Assembly (NCBI GenBank): GCA_965153455.1
Contig: OZ234495.1
Span: 5,270,001-5,334,000, forward strand
Source of the DNA: Sphagnum compactum
Lineage: Eukaryota > Bryophyta > Sphagnopsida > Sphagnales
Direction: 5' to 3'
DNA length: 64,000 nucleotides
Below, one piece after another: positions 9,558 to 20,880 of this stretch. Every line of letters begins with the position of its first letter. The first letter of the stretch is position 1. The translations under genes were made by a program, and so were the position numbers. The notes under the pieces were generated by a model. The model worked only from the letters and a program-made list of their open reading frames with translations. It had not been told where the DNA came from and ran no database searches.

Positions 9558-12390
9558 TCAGACGGCGGTGGTGAAGCCCAGGGAGCAGAAGACACAAACA
9601 ATGAGGTGACGAAGACCCGCGCTGTTACCGCGTCCAACGACGTGCAGTTCTCCTTCTCCTCCGCCTCCGTTGCTGTTTCCGTTGCTTCTGTTTCTGTGGA
9701 ATCTGTAGCTTCTATGGAAACGGTAAACAGCCACCACTTCTTCAGTGAGCGAGTTGGCGAAGCACTTGTAGTACACTGAGTCTCTGTCCTTGCTACCCAC
9801 CACGTAGAGCTGCCGCAAGTCGGGATCGATCCCGCCTCCGCCCCCAATCTCCACCCCAATCCTGTAGTACTCCGCTCCTGCTTGTTCACGCGCCTTGTTG
9901 TAGCTGCTGTCCCTTGCTGCTGATGCTGTGCTGGCGGCGCATGAGTAGTAGTAGCCTTGACGACTACTGCGACTGAAAGAGAGGAGTGAACCCGATAACG
10001 ACGAGACTGTGGCAATGGGAAGATCTAGATAGGTGATGAGAGCCGTATCCTGTTCTTGCCAACCCCAGCTCCTCTTGTTCAGTTTCAACAAATCCACCTG
10101 CCAACCAACATTGCAGCAATAATTATATCCTTTGGTTTAAACAACTTCCAACCTTGCGCAAATCTAGTAATTGCAGCTGCAGTAATTAGTACCCATCATC
10201 AAGACCCATGAAGAAACTGGCATTGAGAAACCCTAATCATGTAGTTCTGCATGAGCTAAACTACTAGAACCAGGCGGGAGGTGCAGGACATCTTGATGAC
10301 CCATAAATAACTGGCATTAATAGAATGATCTAGTTCTGCAGCCAGAGCACAAGAAGCAGGAGGTGCAGTACATCTTGAAGACCCATAAAAACCTGGCATC
10401 AATAGAGTGATCTAGTTCCACAGCTAGACTAGGAGGCGTGAGGACGCAGCTGGGATTCATCTAGTTTCTCGAATTCTAGTTCTGGAATACAGCGCGGTGA
10501 TCACGGAGTTACACATGAGCTGCACCTACAAGCCGAAATTCGTCAAAAATGGAGATACACATGAAGAATTAACATGAAACTCGACAAACATCTAGATGAA
10601 TTTATTATTAGGGTTGGCATGAGTGAGCAGGACGTACTTCCAATGTCTGCGGATAGCCACGTTCGTCGCTTCCGACCTTGGCGGCGATGGGGACGTCCTT
10701 GTGACGCCAGGTGCGAGGGTATGTAAGCTCCACGATGTAGCTGATAGTGCCATCTTCCGCTTGAATCAATGGGACAATGGCTCTTTTCTTCCTGTACAAA
10801 AACTTCTCACAGTTGTGCGTGGACACAATGAATGTCGTAACTCCAAAAGACTGTCTCTCGTACCGAGTACTACTACTACTCCTGCACAATTGGAACTTCT
10901 TATTGGTACTCTCGTAGCTTGCAGCCTGGAAACATTCAACCAACCAATAACTAAATCAGATGTTGAATGTTTTGGACATCAGCTTGAAAACCATCAGAGA
11001 GCAGCAGTATGCGGCAAACAACCATTTTATACACTCATGGAACAGGAACCACTTGAGAGAGCGAGAGAGTTTTGTGCAAGGATTGATCAGGAATCCAGCA
11101 TATAGACTTAAGCTGATCATGTACTTGAATATGTCAAAGCTTTTCTTCTGCAACGTCTCAGCAGCAGCTGGAGTACATAAAAACAGACGTGGTTGTGCGA
11201 TCTGCACCTCGGCTGCATACTCCTCATTCAGCTGCAGTTGAAGGTCTAGGAATTGGCACTGCAAAACCCTGAAAAGCCCATCCACTTTATTTGGGAACCA
11301 CCAGTTTGACACAGACCCTTTGTGACACAGTTGCTCCAGAAACGCGAAGGCCTTGCTTGCAAACACAAGTGTGTCTTCCAACGTAGTGCGGTAGCTGGCC
11401 GTGTCGGAATCAGACGTACCCTGCACATGCGCACACACACAACAACATTAACAATCTACTGTCGATTTCTGTGCAGTTCGCCAATTGTCGACAAGATTAC
11501 CATCTAGTTTGGTTCCGAAAAATACACTAATCCAACAGACATTCAAGGAATGCAGCATGGGTGACATGTATCTAATTGGAAACAAAGCTGATATTCAAAG
11601 AACAAGAATCATACCTCTACTTTTTCCAGGATGTCGAGCAAAGTCTCAAGGCAATCGAGGAGAGCAAGGCAAGACTTTGTATTCTGGGAACCCAATGCGA
11701 TGAACTCCTTGCACTTGCAGATGACGGCACATACTGTCTTGGTGGTTGTAGAGTCAATCGCCAAACTGTACATTAAGTCCCGCGCACTAGTACTACAGCT
11801 TGTTGGCGTGTCGGGCAAGTCCTCATCAGGCTGCAATTCTTGTGTGCAAGGCGCTACGTAATGACAACGTCGCACCATATCAGCTGCAGCAGCTTCTAGC
11901 TGTACTTGCATCTCTGATCCCGGCGGCTGCTCTGGCTTATGCGAGAATTGACTGCAGAGACACACACCCATCATCATCATCATCATCATCATCAAATCGT
12001 CAGTCTTGCACTTGGCATACAGTTCAAAAGCTCACAATAAAATAAATCAAACATCTCTTCACACTTGGCTAGCTCAACAATCATGCTAGCTAAGGTCTTC
12101 AAACCTTGCAGAGTATTATCGGAGCTGGCCTGGATTCTGCAACACTTCCGGGACTACTTCCAAACTCTTTACAGTTTCAAACGATGTTCACAGCAGCAGC
12201 AGGTAGCAACAATATCAACAAGCAACACAGTAGTTCTACAATCTCAAACTAGTGTTGCGCTGCAGCACCTTGAGTGCTCGAATATGGCGTTGATGAGATA
12301 GGCAGGAGGTGCACTAATATGATGTTCGCTACAAACTGGGACCGCTTGGTCCGACGCTATGCAAGCCGTAAGGTAAGTGACGAACTTCAT
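9558..12390 (-). CDS. Unrecognised six-exon gene: helical N-terminal half, beta-rich Gly-rich C-terminal half
   Basis: I do not recognise this protein. A GT-AG model in consistent phase has exons 12390-12269, 12136-12065, 11951-11615, 11420-11125, 10917-10638 and 10097-9558 (548 residues). The two best junctions are GAG/gtatga to gtgcag/GGT and TTGGAA/gtacgt to ggcag/GTG. The first two exons are weak. The alternative acceptor at 10926 (tttccag) fits less well in phase. Residues of exons 2-4 (about 42-275) look helical and leucine-rich. GSVSNWW (212-218) followed by a long leucine helix faintly recalls the four-helix bundle of plant MLKL and DUF1221 kinases, but no kinase follows. Exons 5-6 (about 276-548) are beta-rich (FIVSTHN, YIVELTYP, YYRIGVEIGG, VVAVYRFH) and end in an Asn/Gly-rich stretch and a short Cys-containing tail. 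A helix bundle followed by a beta domain is also seen in some pore-forming proteins; this is only a shape analogy. Confidence 0.5.
10195..10445 (+). repeat. Intronic minisatellite (82-95 bp x 3)
   Basis: Three units share 'gacccat', 'ctggcat', 'tgatctagttc' and 'aggaggtgcag' blocks; gacccat starts at 10203, 10298 and 10380. The array sits in the last intron (10098-10637) of the minus-strand six-exon gene. Confidence 0.8.
11969..11993. repeat. (CAT)8 microsatellite
   Basis: Eight CAT units lie within an intron of the minus-strand gene, just upstream of the acceptor at 11952 (tctctgcag). Read as codons it would give a run of methionines, but the splice model places it outside the coding sequence. 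Confidence 0.9.
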
Positions 12391-13552
12391 ATTGAGAAAT
12401 TCTTCACTCCGCTGGGGAGGTGTCAGAGCAGCTGGCTAGCTAGCTTCCTATGTTGCTGCTGCTGCAACTTAAAGCTGTTTGTGTAATTGATGACCAGGCC
12501 AGCCAGGCGCGAGTTTCTCTATGCAGCACCAGCTGACGCAAAACCAGCCAGTTCGTCATCTGATTCTGCTCACACTTTATATTATAATCGCTTTAATTTC
12601 AAAGTAGCATTACTACCAGCTTCTTCTTCTTCTTTTTACTTCTTGATACGACTTCAAAGTGGCATTTCTGTGAACTTCTTACAGCTTGATGCAACTCCAA
12701 AATGGCATTTCTGTGAAGAACCTCCTGCTGCTTTCTCACAGAATCCAGCTCTCAACAGAGGGTTTTTTGAATATGTGACAGTAGTACTGTGACAGAGTTG
12801 AAAGTAAAACAGTAGTACTAGGCTAGAGGACAGACCACTTGCTTAACAGTTGTCATTCATTCATGTGTTTCAAGCTCTTTATTAGCGGGGCATCCCTGCA
12901 CAAGCTGGATTAGCTGGCTGCCAACCAGATCAGAGGAAAGATCATTTGTGCCCATATTGCACCAAAATAGAGGAGAGGAGAGTAAGAAGTAGCCAAGCAC
13001 TTTACTCTCAGGTACGTTATTGACTGTCATTTTATTTCTCTGAGTACTTTTAGCGATCTCTCTCCCACCCCGCACCCAGAAGAACCCTAGGCCCTTATGC
13101 CAAGGGGTTTTGCGATCCTCCTATTTCCATAAGAGAGTTGTGTGAAGAGAGTTGTGTGTGTGTGTGTGGAGGTTCCTGTACTCATGGGTTCTCTTGAGGT
13201 TCAGGCACACCCTCGGGCTCTCACACCTTCAGATGACCCTACCTCAGGAGAACCCACTCGAACAGGAACCTAACCCAGAAGCTACAACAACTGCAGTACT
13301 TATTACTACGGCCAGTTCAACTGAGCGCGTCTACAGCAACTACAGCACAAGATACACACACACCCACAACTCACACAGAGATCTAGGCAGAGATCTAGGC
13401 ACGTAATAAGTACGTCTAGGAGCTTCTTCGATTTTGGCTTTGCTGCTGCTATTATGCATTAAAGTCGTTGCTGATGCAAATCTATGTTCCAACGTGCCAC
13501 ACCTAGCGCCTCGCCTGTCATCTAGTACGCTAGAGACAGCATTGTTTTTTAT
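12391..13552. other. Upstream flank of the minus-strand six-exon gene
   Basis: Likely promoter and leader region. On the minus strand an AT-rich 'tataatataaa' lies near 12577-12588, about 190 bp before the chosen ATG, and may be the TATA element. 'caaagtggcatttctgtgaa' recurs with changes at about 12655 and 12695. A (GT)n tract lies at about 13150-13170. I find no convincing coding on the plus strand. Confidence 0.4.
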
Positions 13553-13835
13553 AGCTGGCTATATGTAGCCAAAAAGAAAAAAAATTAAATTTAAAGTGAT
13601 AAAATCAAGTGCATTTTGAGATTTTCAATAGTCAAAATTCAAGAACATTTAAAGAATATTTGCACAACCAGTTCTATTCATGATTCAAGTAGGTAGCCCA
13701 AAATGTAGAAGGGATTTTTTTCTAAAAATTAACTTTGTAAACTAAATTTGGCTAAACATTCCCATGGAATGATAAACACTTTGGCTACATGAAAAAATTG
13801 ACCAGAAAATAAAAATGGCTACAAAACACCCACCC
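13553..13835 (+). repeat. Dispersed repeat family A, copy 1
   Basis: Shares with the copy at 17.3-17.5 kb the order 'tagctggctatatgtagcca', 'aaaatcaagtgcattttgag', 'ttcaagtaggtagcc', 'aaatttggctaa' and 'aaaattgacca'. The motif 'ttcaagtaggtagcc' recurs in copy 3 at 24 kb. The element type is unknown. Confidence 0.6.
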
Positions 13836-13989
13836 GCTAGCGTGTTATAGAAATAGACTAATATATGTGTTAAAATAACATATTAATATTAGAAATACTA
13901 GGCTACAAAACTCCCACCTCCGACTGGTCTGCAGCACCAACATCGGTTGCGTTGCTGCTGCTCCTGCAATATATAATTGTAACCCCTGC

Positions 13990-14360
13990 AATGCATCTGA
14001 CCCGGATCACTAAACGACAGTATGGATTCCGGAAGATTCATTTGAAAGCGCCACAGTTATGGATTCTGGGGGGAAATTTTGCAAAGAACCCAATGTCATG
14101 AGATTCCAGGAGATTCAACCCTGGTGCCGTCCCTCCAATAAGTTGCACGCCGTGACCAGAATCCGACTGTTCGGATCACTACACGACAATATGGATTCCA
14201 TGACATTTGTGATTCCGCCATACTCATTCCGCCATTTTCGTGTCTCCACGAGATTCCGTGAACGACGACGCTTGAAACCACGAGGCGACGGTGCCCGGTG
14301 TACCCGTCCGAGTCCAACGGTTGAGTGCACGCAGATTTTCCCATGTGCAACTGTCCGAGT
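13990..14360 (+). repeat. Imperfect local duplication with 'cactaaacgacagtatggat' motif
   Basis: 'ggatcactaaacgacagtat' near 14011 returns as 'ggatcactacacgacaatat' near 14175, each followed by 'ggattcc'. The segment is more GC-rich than its surroundings and contains repeated 'attccgcca'. An open frame spans it on the plus strand (14059-14496) but has no recognisable domain. It could be the edge of an unrecognised element. Confidence 0.5.
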
Positions 14361-14822
14361 CTACTGGATAAGACTGAAAACTGGCACCACCTGCCAGTGC
14401 AACATGGAGGATGGATGGATGGATGAAAATTACTGTTTTCTGTTGGACTCCAGTTCCCTAGCTAACCATGGTGGTCAGCTCAGTTGCTGTTTTTAGTACC
14501 TACATTGGTAAAGACTAAAGACCTGTGCCTATTTTACTAGTGTAATCAGAGAGCGCCATACAGAGCTAATTTTTTCTTTCACTATTTCTTTTGCTGGCAT
14601 TCCATTTTTCAAAATGCCTCACAATTATTTTTTTGTTTTATTTTCCTACTTGCTCACTTATATTCCTTTATTTAGGACCTACTTTTTCCAGAAAGGGTTA
14701 CCAAGGTGAGACCAGATATTAACTCAGTTGAGGTTATGGACGTTAACAGAGCCCTTAACAGGCATTTAATGGAGGCATCCAGTGGATGGTGTGCTGGTTC
14801 ACTCTGGCCAGGGATTCAGGCT

Positions 14823-15035
14823 AAGAAGACTTAGCCAAATTTTGTTATAAAATTATATGCTGAAAGTAGTGGTCATCCATAAGAAGATTTAGCCAAATTT
14901 TGTTACAAAATCAATGCTGAAAGTAGTGTACAATCATTGGCAATCATCCATGAGAAGATTTAACCAAATTTGGCTCCAAATATCACATGCAAAAAGTGAT
15001 GGTCATCCATGCTAAAGATTTAGCCCAGAAGCTTG
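14823..15035 (+). repeat. Minisatellite (58-71 bp x 3.5)
   Basis: 'aagaagatttagccaaattt' variants start at 14823, 14881, 14952 and 15012, each followed by an 'atgctgaaagtagtg' or 'catgcaaaaagtgatg' block and 'catcca'. The array is non-coding. Confidence 0.8.
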
Positions 15036-16780
15036 GATGCACACAGGGATATGAATCTAAATTTTAAAAAAGAAATCTCTATATGTTGTTGGCTACCTAC
15101 TAGAACCTGAAATAAAAATCTGGCAATTAAGAACACCCAAAGGCCAAAATCACTTTTATTGGATTCTTGTTAATCTCTGGTCCAACAACAAGAATCCACC
15201 TATCTACCAGCTTCTAGGGGGGTCATCCTTCTTGGTGTAGGCCATAAAATTTGTAGGAGGTTTTTTAAATTTTTGAGAACCATGGTTAGGTTTCAGAATA
15301 ATAAGTGTTAATCTCTCTAGTCAAGGGGTGCATATGCAGGACCTGTACCCTTGAGTTCTTTCTTTGAAAAGCAGAGTACCTTACCCTAAGGTCAGTTGCG
15401 TCATTAAATAATCCTCAAAATAGTGAAATGAAATTTTGTGAAAATATGAAGTTGACATGTTAAAAATCATCATAATTATCATAGGCTACATTCTGAATAA
15501 TTTCACTACTCATATCACGATATAATTGTAGATGATGAAAAAATATAATTTCAAAATTTAAAAACGAATTCATTTTTTGAAATATATATATATATGTTTT
15601 GTCAATGTGGAAACAAACCCTAGGCTACAATAGTCAATTAGACACCTGAATGCAGTATCATTCCTAGGAAAAAATCATACCTTTTATTCCTTTGGGGGGC
15701 CTGTGCTTGTTTTTCACATCATAAAAATACCGCTAGATTTTTTCTACCATATGTGGAGCATGCCTTTGCCCTAGTAAAATGGCTACCTCCACAAAGGATG
15801 GCACCTTCTGTGTTAGGCTCCTCCATGAGGAACCTTACACCTTAAGGCGCCTTCTCTCGTATCAAATGATTCACAACCATCTGCTTCTAAAAGCAAGATT
15901 CTACTTGTTCTTTATGCAGGTAAATCCCGGTTCTCAGTCCATCAGCACAAAGCAAAACAAACAAACTACCTTCTTCATAGATGGATTGATTTCTTCTTCC
16001 AAATTCCAGCCAGAGTGAACCAACAACCATCAGCACACCATAAGGGATGGATGATGGGTGGACAAGAAACACTTGGTTCACTCAGGCCTCAGATTCAGTG
16101 AGAAAATTTGCCAGATGTGATATTTGCCAGGAGGAAACTGTCAGCATGGCAAACAAAGCAAGCCAGTTGGCAAAAGTGGGCAGGACAACAGAACAACAAT
16201 AACTTATAGAGACTCTGAACAAATTTGAGTCTTAAATCTTAAAGCTAGAAAGAGAGTTAACTGATGAAGAGTTAACTTGTAGGCTATCAATAAGAAACGT
16301 GAATCTCCTTGACATCTCTTGAATCTAGAGTGTCAGTGTTGGCTGGTTCTTTAACTTTTGTGAAGAACCTCCAGTTCTGGTTCTAAAAAATAAATTAGAA
16401 TGGTTCCGGTTCTTCAAAAACATAAGTTCCAGTTTGGGTTCTGAAAATTGGATCCAGTTCTAAGTAACCCAAACTGGAATTGGCAGTTAACTGGTTATCC
16501 CCCATTTTTAACTTTATTTTTTTCAGAAATTGGCTCTAGTTCTGATTCCAAAAATCAGACTTAATTCTGGTTTAATTTTTACTAACTAGAATTAGAAGCA
16601 GAGATTCAAACATGCCAAACCAGGTACTTGCCCAGCATTGATAAGGTACTAGGACCAGGTTTCTTTTGAATATATTTTTGTAGTCTCAAAAATTTGACAA
16701 GTCTTTTCCACAACAATAGCAAAATTAGTTGAATTTATACCAAAAATATATCTTCTTCTTTTTTTGTTGAAAAAACTAGT
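15036..16780. other. Intergenic stretch without supported coding
   Basis: AT-rich, with an (AT)n tract near 15580-15595. About 16340-16570 contains several loosely repeated 'ggttctga' and 'ccagttctg' blocks but no protein likeness. Confidence 0.45.
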
Positions 16781-17289
16781 GTTGATCTGGTATCAAAATT
16801 TTTAATACCAACTTGGTCTTTGTATTGGAGGGTTTTAAAACATTTCACACCAGGTTGGTATAAGTTTGTATATGTGAAGTAAAATACCTGCTAAAATCAA
16901 GTGTCTTTTGAGATTGTTGAGCCTAGGCTTAAGATTGAAATTTTGGAGGGGGGGGGGGGGGGGGGGGGGTGGTATTGGAGGTTTTTAAAACATTTTGAAC
17001 TAGGCTAGTATAAATAACCCATGCTTGTTAAGAGTTGGGTATGTGAAGTTTGATACCTAGTAGTATTAGCCTTTTTTTGTTGGCCACATACAACAAAAAT
17101 GTGAAATTGAAAACTAAAGGTTCTAAAATCAAGTGTTTTTTTTGAGACTTTTGATACCAACCTAATCTTGGTATTGGAGGTTTTTTAACATTTCATACTA
17201 GGCTGGTATAAATAACCCACTCATCAAGAGTTGGGTATACAACAATATCGATATGTATATGTGAAGTTTAATACCTATTGGTATCAACC
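16781..17289 (+). repeat. Tandem array of about 200 bp units with a 22-G run
   Basis: Three imperfect units each hold 'ggtattggaggttttaaaac', 'ctaggctggtataa', 'agttgggtat', 'gtgaagtttgatacct' and 'aaaatcaagtg' blocks; the 'tattggagg' core starts near 16823, 16973 and 17173. A run of 22 G occupies 16948-16969 within the second unit. Confidence 0.7.
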
Positions 17290-17545
17290 TTTTTTTTGCT
17301 AGCTACATATGGCCACAAAGCAAAATTAAAAAATAACAAAATTGAGATCTTCAATAGCTAGAATTGGACCAGATTTTAATAAAGTTTGCCAAATTCTATA
17401 CATGGTTCAAGTAGGTAGCCAAAAATATAGAAGGATACCTAAAAGAATTATTTCATATTTAGGTTGTAGCCAAATTTGACAAAATCTTCCTTTGGATGAT
17501 CATCATTTTTGCTACATCACAAAATTGACCAAAAAAGCGTTGGCT
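17290..17545 (+). repeat. Dispersed repeat family A, copy 2
   Basis: Holds 'ctagctacatatggccaca', 'ctatacatggttcaagtagg' (near 17396), 'gtagccaaatttgacaaaat', 'ttggatgatcatc' and 'ctacatcacaaaattgacca', in the same order as copy 1. Confidence 0.7.
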
Positions 17546-18160
17546 AACATGCATAATGAACATTGATATCAATTAGTGCAATCATATTAATACAACCTAA
17601 AGCAAATGTAACTAGTGTTTGGTTTTGCATGTTTTTGCGTGAAAATTTGTACTAATGTTCCAAATATTTAATAGGTTTACATGATAATGTTTCCAATATA
17701 TTATAGAAAACATGTTGATTTTTTTATCGAATGTAATGAATATATAATACACAAAAGCACTAATAAAGACTATAACCAATATTTTCATTATTTCTTTCAT
17801 TTTTTGAAAGATTTGAAATGCTTCAAAATGATATAATCACGTACAAATAATTGTACACACCTAATGACAAAATTTTGAATATTTTGTCATTGTATACATA
17901 ATGAATGATTAATCCATCATCTCTTATAACTAATTACAATTTGTCACATCATCCTAAGAATCAATCCCCTACATTTCAAACAACCACCCAAGCAAAACAA
18001 TCATGACTCCATTTATCATGTTTGCACTAATGTTGTTATGGTATCAACAAAATGTCAAATATAAACTCGGGTATGCATTAAGGTATCAACTATCCTACCC
18101 ATAGGTTATTGAAGTATTCTAACATGACAAATTAATACTGTATTTTCAATTTGAAGAATA
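17546..18160. other. AT-rich stretch without supported coding
   Basis: Only low-complexity AT-rich sequence; I see no gene or recognisable repeat. Confidence 0.5.
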
Positions 18161-18164
18161 TTAT

Positions 18165-18500
18165 CCTCGTCTTCTTGTTTTACCATTGTCTAGTGTTTCA
18201 AAAAAAAATCGCTTTCTTATTTTCCAATTATCTTTTGCTTTAGTTCCTATTTGCCTTTTTGTTTTGTGATTGCTTAATACTTCAAATCCTCTTCACCATT
18301 TTGTTTTGTGGATGCAATTACTTCAAATTCTTGACACCTTCTTGTTATGTGATTGTTTTATGTTTTAGATCCTTTTTGCCTTCTTATTTTGTGAATGCAA
18401 TTATTTTGGATCTTTATTGCCTTCTTGTTTTGCAATTGTTTGGTGCTTCAAATCCTTGTTACCTTCTTCTTTTGCAATTTCTTGTTGCTTCTAGTTATTT
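18165..18500 (+). repeat. 42-bp minisatellite, about 8 units
   Basis: 'cttcttgttttgtgattgtt' followed by 'tagtgcttcaaatcctt'-like sequence repeats with anchors near 18172, 18256, 18298, 18340, 18383, 18424 and 18467, a spacing of 41-43 bp. Because the period is a multiple of three, an open frame runs through it with a 14-residue periodic hydrophobic peptide; I read that as a by-product. It abuts the hAT pseudogene. Confidence 0.85.
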
Positions 18501-18599
18501 TTCATGGATTGATTTGAGTTTGTGGGCTCTTATGGAGATGAATTTTGCACTAAAAAGTTTGATCATTTTGTTGTCAATGAGCTTGAAAGTTTGATTTGT

Positions 18600-20880
18600 T
18601 AAAAGAAGTGTTGTAAGAGGTTGAGGCTATAGTTAATGAAAAGTGACAAGCTTCAAAGAAAAGGTGTTTTGGAGGCAGTGACTAATGCAACTCACCACGA
18701 ATGCAAATTTCTAGGTTCCTTTTCATCACATAGCAAAATTGTGGGCATTTTTCATTTTGAACAACAACATTGCAGAGGTTAACATGCAAGGTGTGCAACT
18801 CATGATGTGTGTGATCTATCATTTATTTGAAAGTTTTATAAGTTCTCAAATTTTAACCAAATCCTGGAAAGGATTCATAATTTACAACCTTGAACATGGC
18901 ATTACGGCCATGAAGAAACATGTTGTAAATGAATATAATTTGAATTTGCAAAAATAATCATTACACAAAAATGTTGTTGTAAACAACAGAGATGGTGGTA
19001 AACAACAGAATTGCAAGCATAAGGCATTTTTCACACCTATAGCCATCATTAATTTTTTGTAGAAATGTCAGGCCTTATAAAAATCTAACCCTATTTGTAT
19101 GGGTTTATTAAAGATCTTGTTTTGATGATTGCTAAGGGTTATATGCCTTTGTTTATTATGGAAAGCCCTTGGTTGAGGCGAATGGTGTTGCACCTTTGTG
19201 GTCAAATTTAGTTTCTTTTTTGTAAACAACTTATTTGTGAACACCTTTTTATTCTCTTGCAAAAAACCATGGCAACTTATGTGTTTTATGCAATGTTTAG
19301 TGTGCAACTATAACAACATTGATTCATAGATGTTGAGGTTAAACTATGACACTTTTGCCTTGGTCATCAATTTCATTAACCATAGTTAGGTTCCCTTGTC
19401 ACATAATTGTTGGACTATTTAAAGCACCTAGTAATTTTGGTGTAGCTCTTGTAGAACAAGTGAAAGTGTTGTTAGCTGAATTCAACTTGACAAATAAGGT
19501 GATTGCGTATGTCAAGGATGAAGGAATTAACTTGAATTTTCTCACAAATGCCTTCATTTTTATTGTGTCATGTGAGCCTCTACAATTACTTCAATTTATT
19601 TGCTTTTGCTTTGGTCATGTTATGTCAAAGGCATGTCAATATGCCATGAATGAAATTAAGGTGGGTGCGAGCATGAAAGAACTTAGCTTGAAATATGTGC
19701 AATTTTTTTTTTTAAAGACAATTACCCAGACCAAAGTTTGAAAAAGGCAAACTTGGGTGGCAAAGGCTTACTATGAGGTTGGCATGTAACATAAAAAACT
19801 CAAAACCCTAATGAAAACATGTTTTGCTTCCAAGGTAATTTTTGTTCCAAAAAATCTTGCAATATGGGAATGTTATCAACATTTGTTACACCCAACATAA
19901 TTCAATTCTATAGGCTAGGGTTCCCAATGAACTAGCATTGCTCAAACAATAATTGAAACCTTAAACCCGTTATTCATTAATGTTTGTTAAATCAAAATAA
20001 AGGGTATTGGTTATTATCTAATGCATTATTTGCTACTTTAACAATCATTGGGACAATGAGGAATTAGTATGTGTATCAAGTTATTCCTTTTCTTCCACTT
20101 TAGTGTGGTCAATTTGATCAAGAGATAAAAATCTTGTATGGCAGAATGAATAAAATCATTAACGTGTTGAATCATTTTTGGGGTTTTGTAGAAACCAAAT
20201 AAAGCTCATAATATGGTTGCTTTGATGCTAGATCCACGTTTCAAAAGCATGGATTGCATCATGGATTACATTGGCAAGGATCAAACTACCACATTAGTGT
20301 AACAATATAATGATTTGATTATGATGCCCTTGCTGAAAAATGTTATGGGTTATTTCAATCTAGTTCAAAGTACAAGCCTTGATCCCCTAGCACTTGAACA
20401 ACCTTCAACTTCATTTGGATTGTTTGGGTCAATAGCTCCAATTCAAGAGGCTACTGAAGGTCTTTTCAAAGCTAAGTTATATTTGTTTTACAAATTCCAT
20501 GTGGAAAATGTAAATGATTTTGATCCATTAATATGGTGGGTTGCCAAGTTCCCAAATGTGGGGTTTTTGGCACCATAAATTATGGGCATCCTGAGTTCAT
20601 AGATTGAGATTAGGCAGATTTTTTCAATTACAGGTGTGCTCATTAGTTTGTGATAGTGTCATCTTGGAGTTGAAAATCTTGGCAAACTTGTCATGATATA
20701 CAAGAATTGGCCCTTAGATGCACAGTTTGATTGCAAGCTTTTTGATGGAGACAAATTGGTTGAATTTTTTGTGGTTGAAGACATGTTGCTGGAAGAAAAT
20801 GAGGACCTACTTGAGAAGGCAAGCTATTTGGAAGAAATAAAATGAAATGCTAGAATCCTAGATGAAGATCCTTGATGTTA
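18600..20880 (+). pseudogene. hAT-superfamily transposase pseudogene
   Basis: Fragments in changing frames follow hAT order. They are a BED-finger-like GITAMKKHV (near 18900), GYMPLFIMESPWLRRMV (near 19140), VKDEGINLN with VSCEPLQLLQ and CFGHVMSKACQYA (about 19510-19650), LDPRFKSMD (about 20230), PLIWWVAKFPNVGFLAP in the C-terminal dimerisation region (about 20525), and GVENLGKLVMIYKNWPLD (about 20660). A hAT transposase normally excises and reinserts its own DNA using a D-D-E RNase H-like core. Stops and frameshifts occur throughout, so this copy is inactive. I found no clear terminal inverted repeats or 8-bp target duplications. Confidence 0.8.

Noticed and set aside
11609-11995. Minus-strand start with a run of nine methionines
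   Set aside because: This is the (CAT)8 microsatellite read as codons; a good acceptor (tctctgcag) at 11952 places it in an intron.
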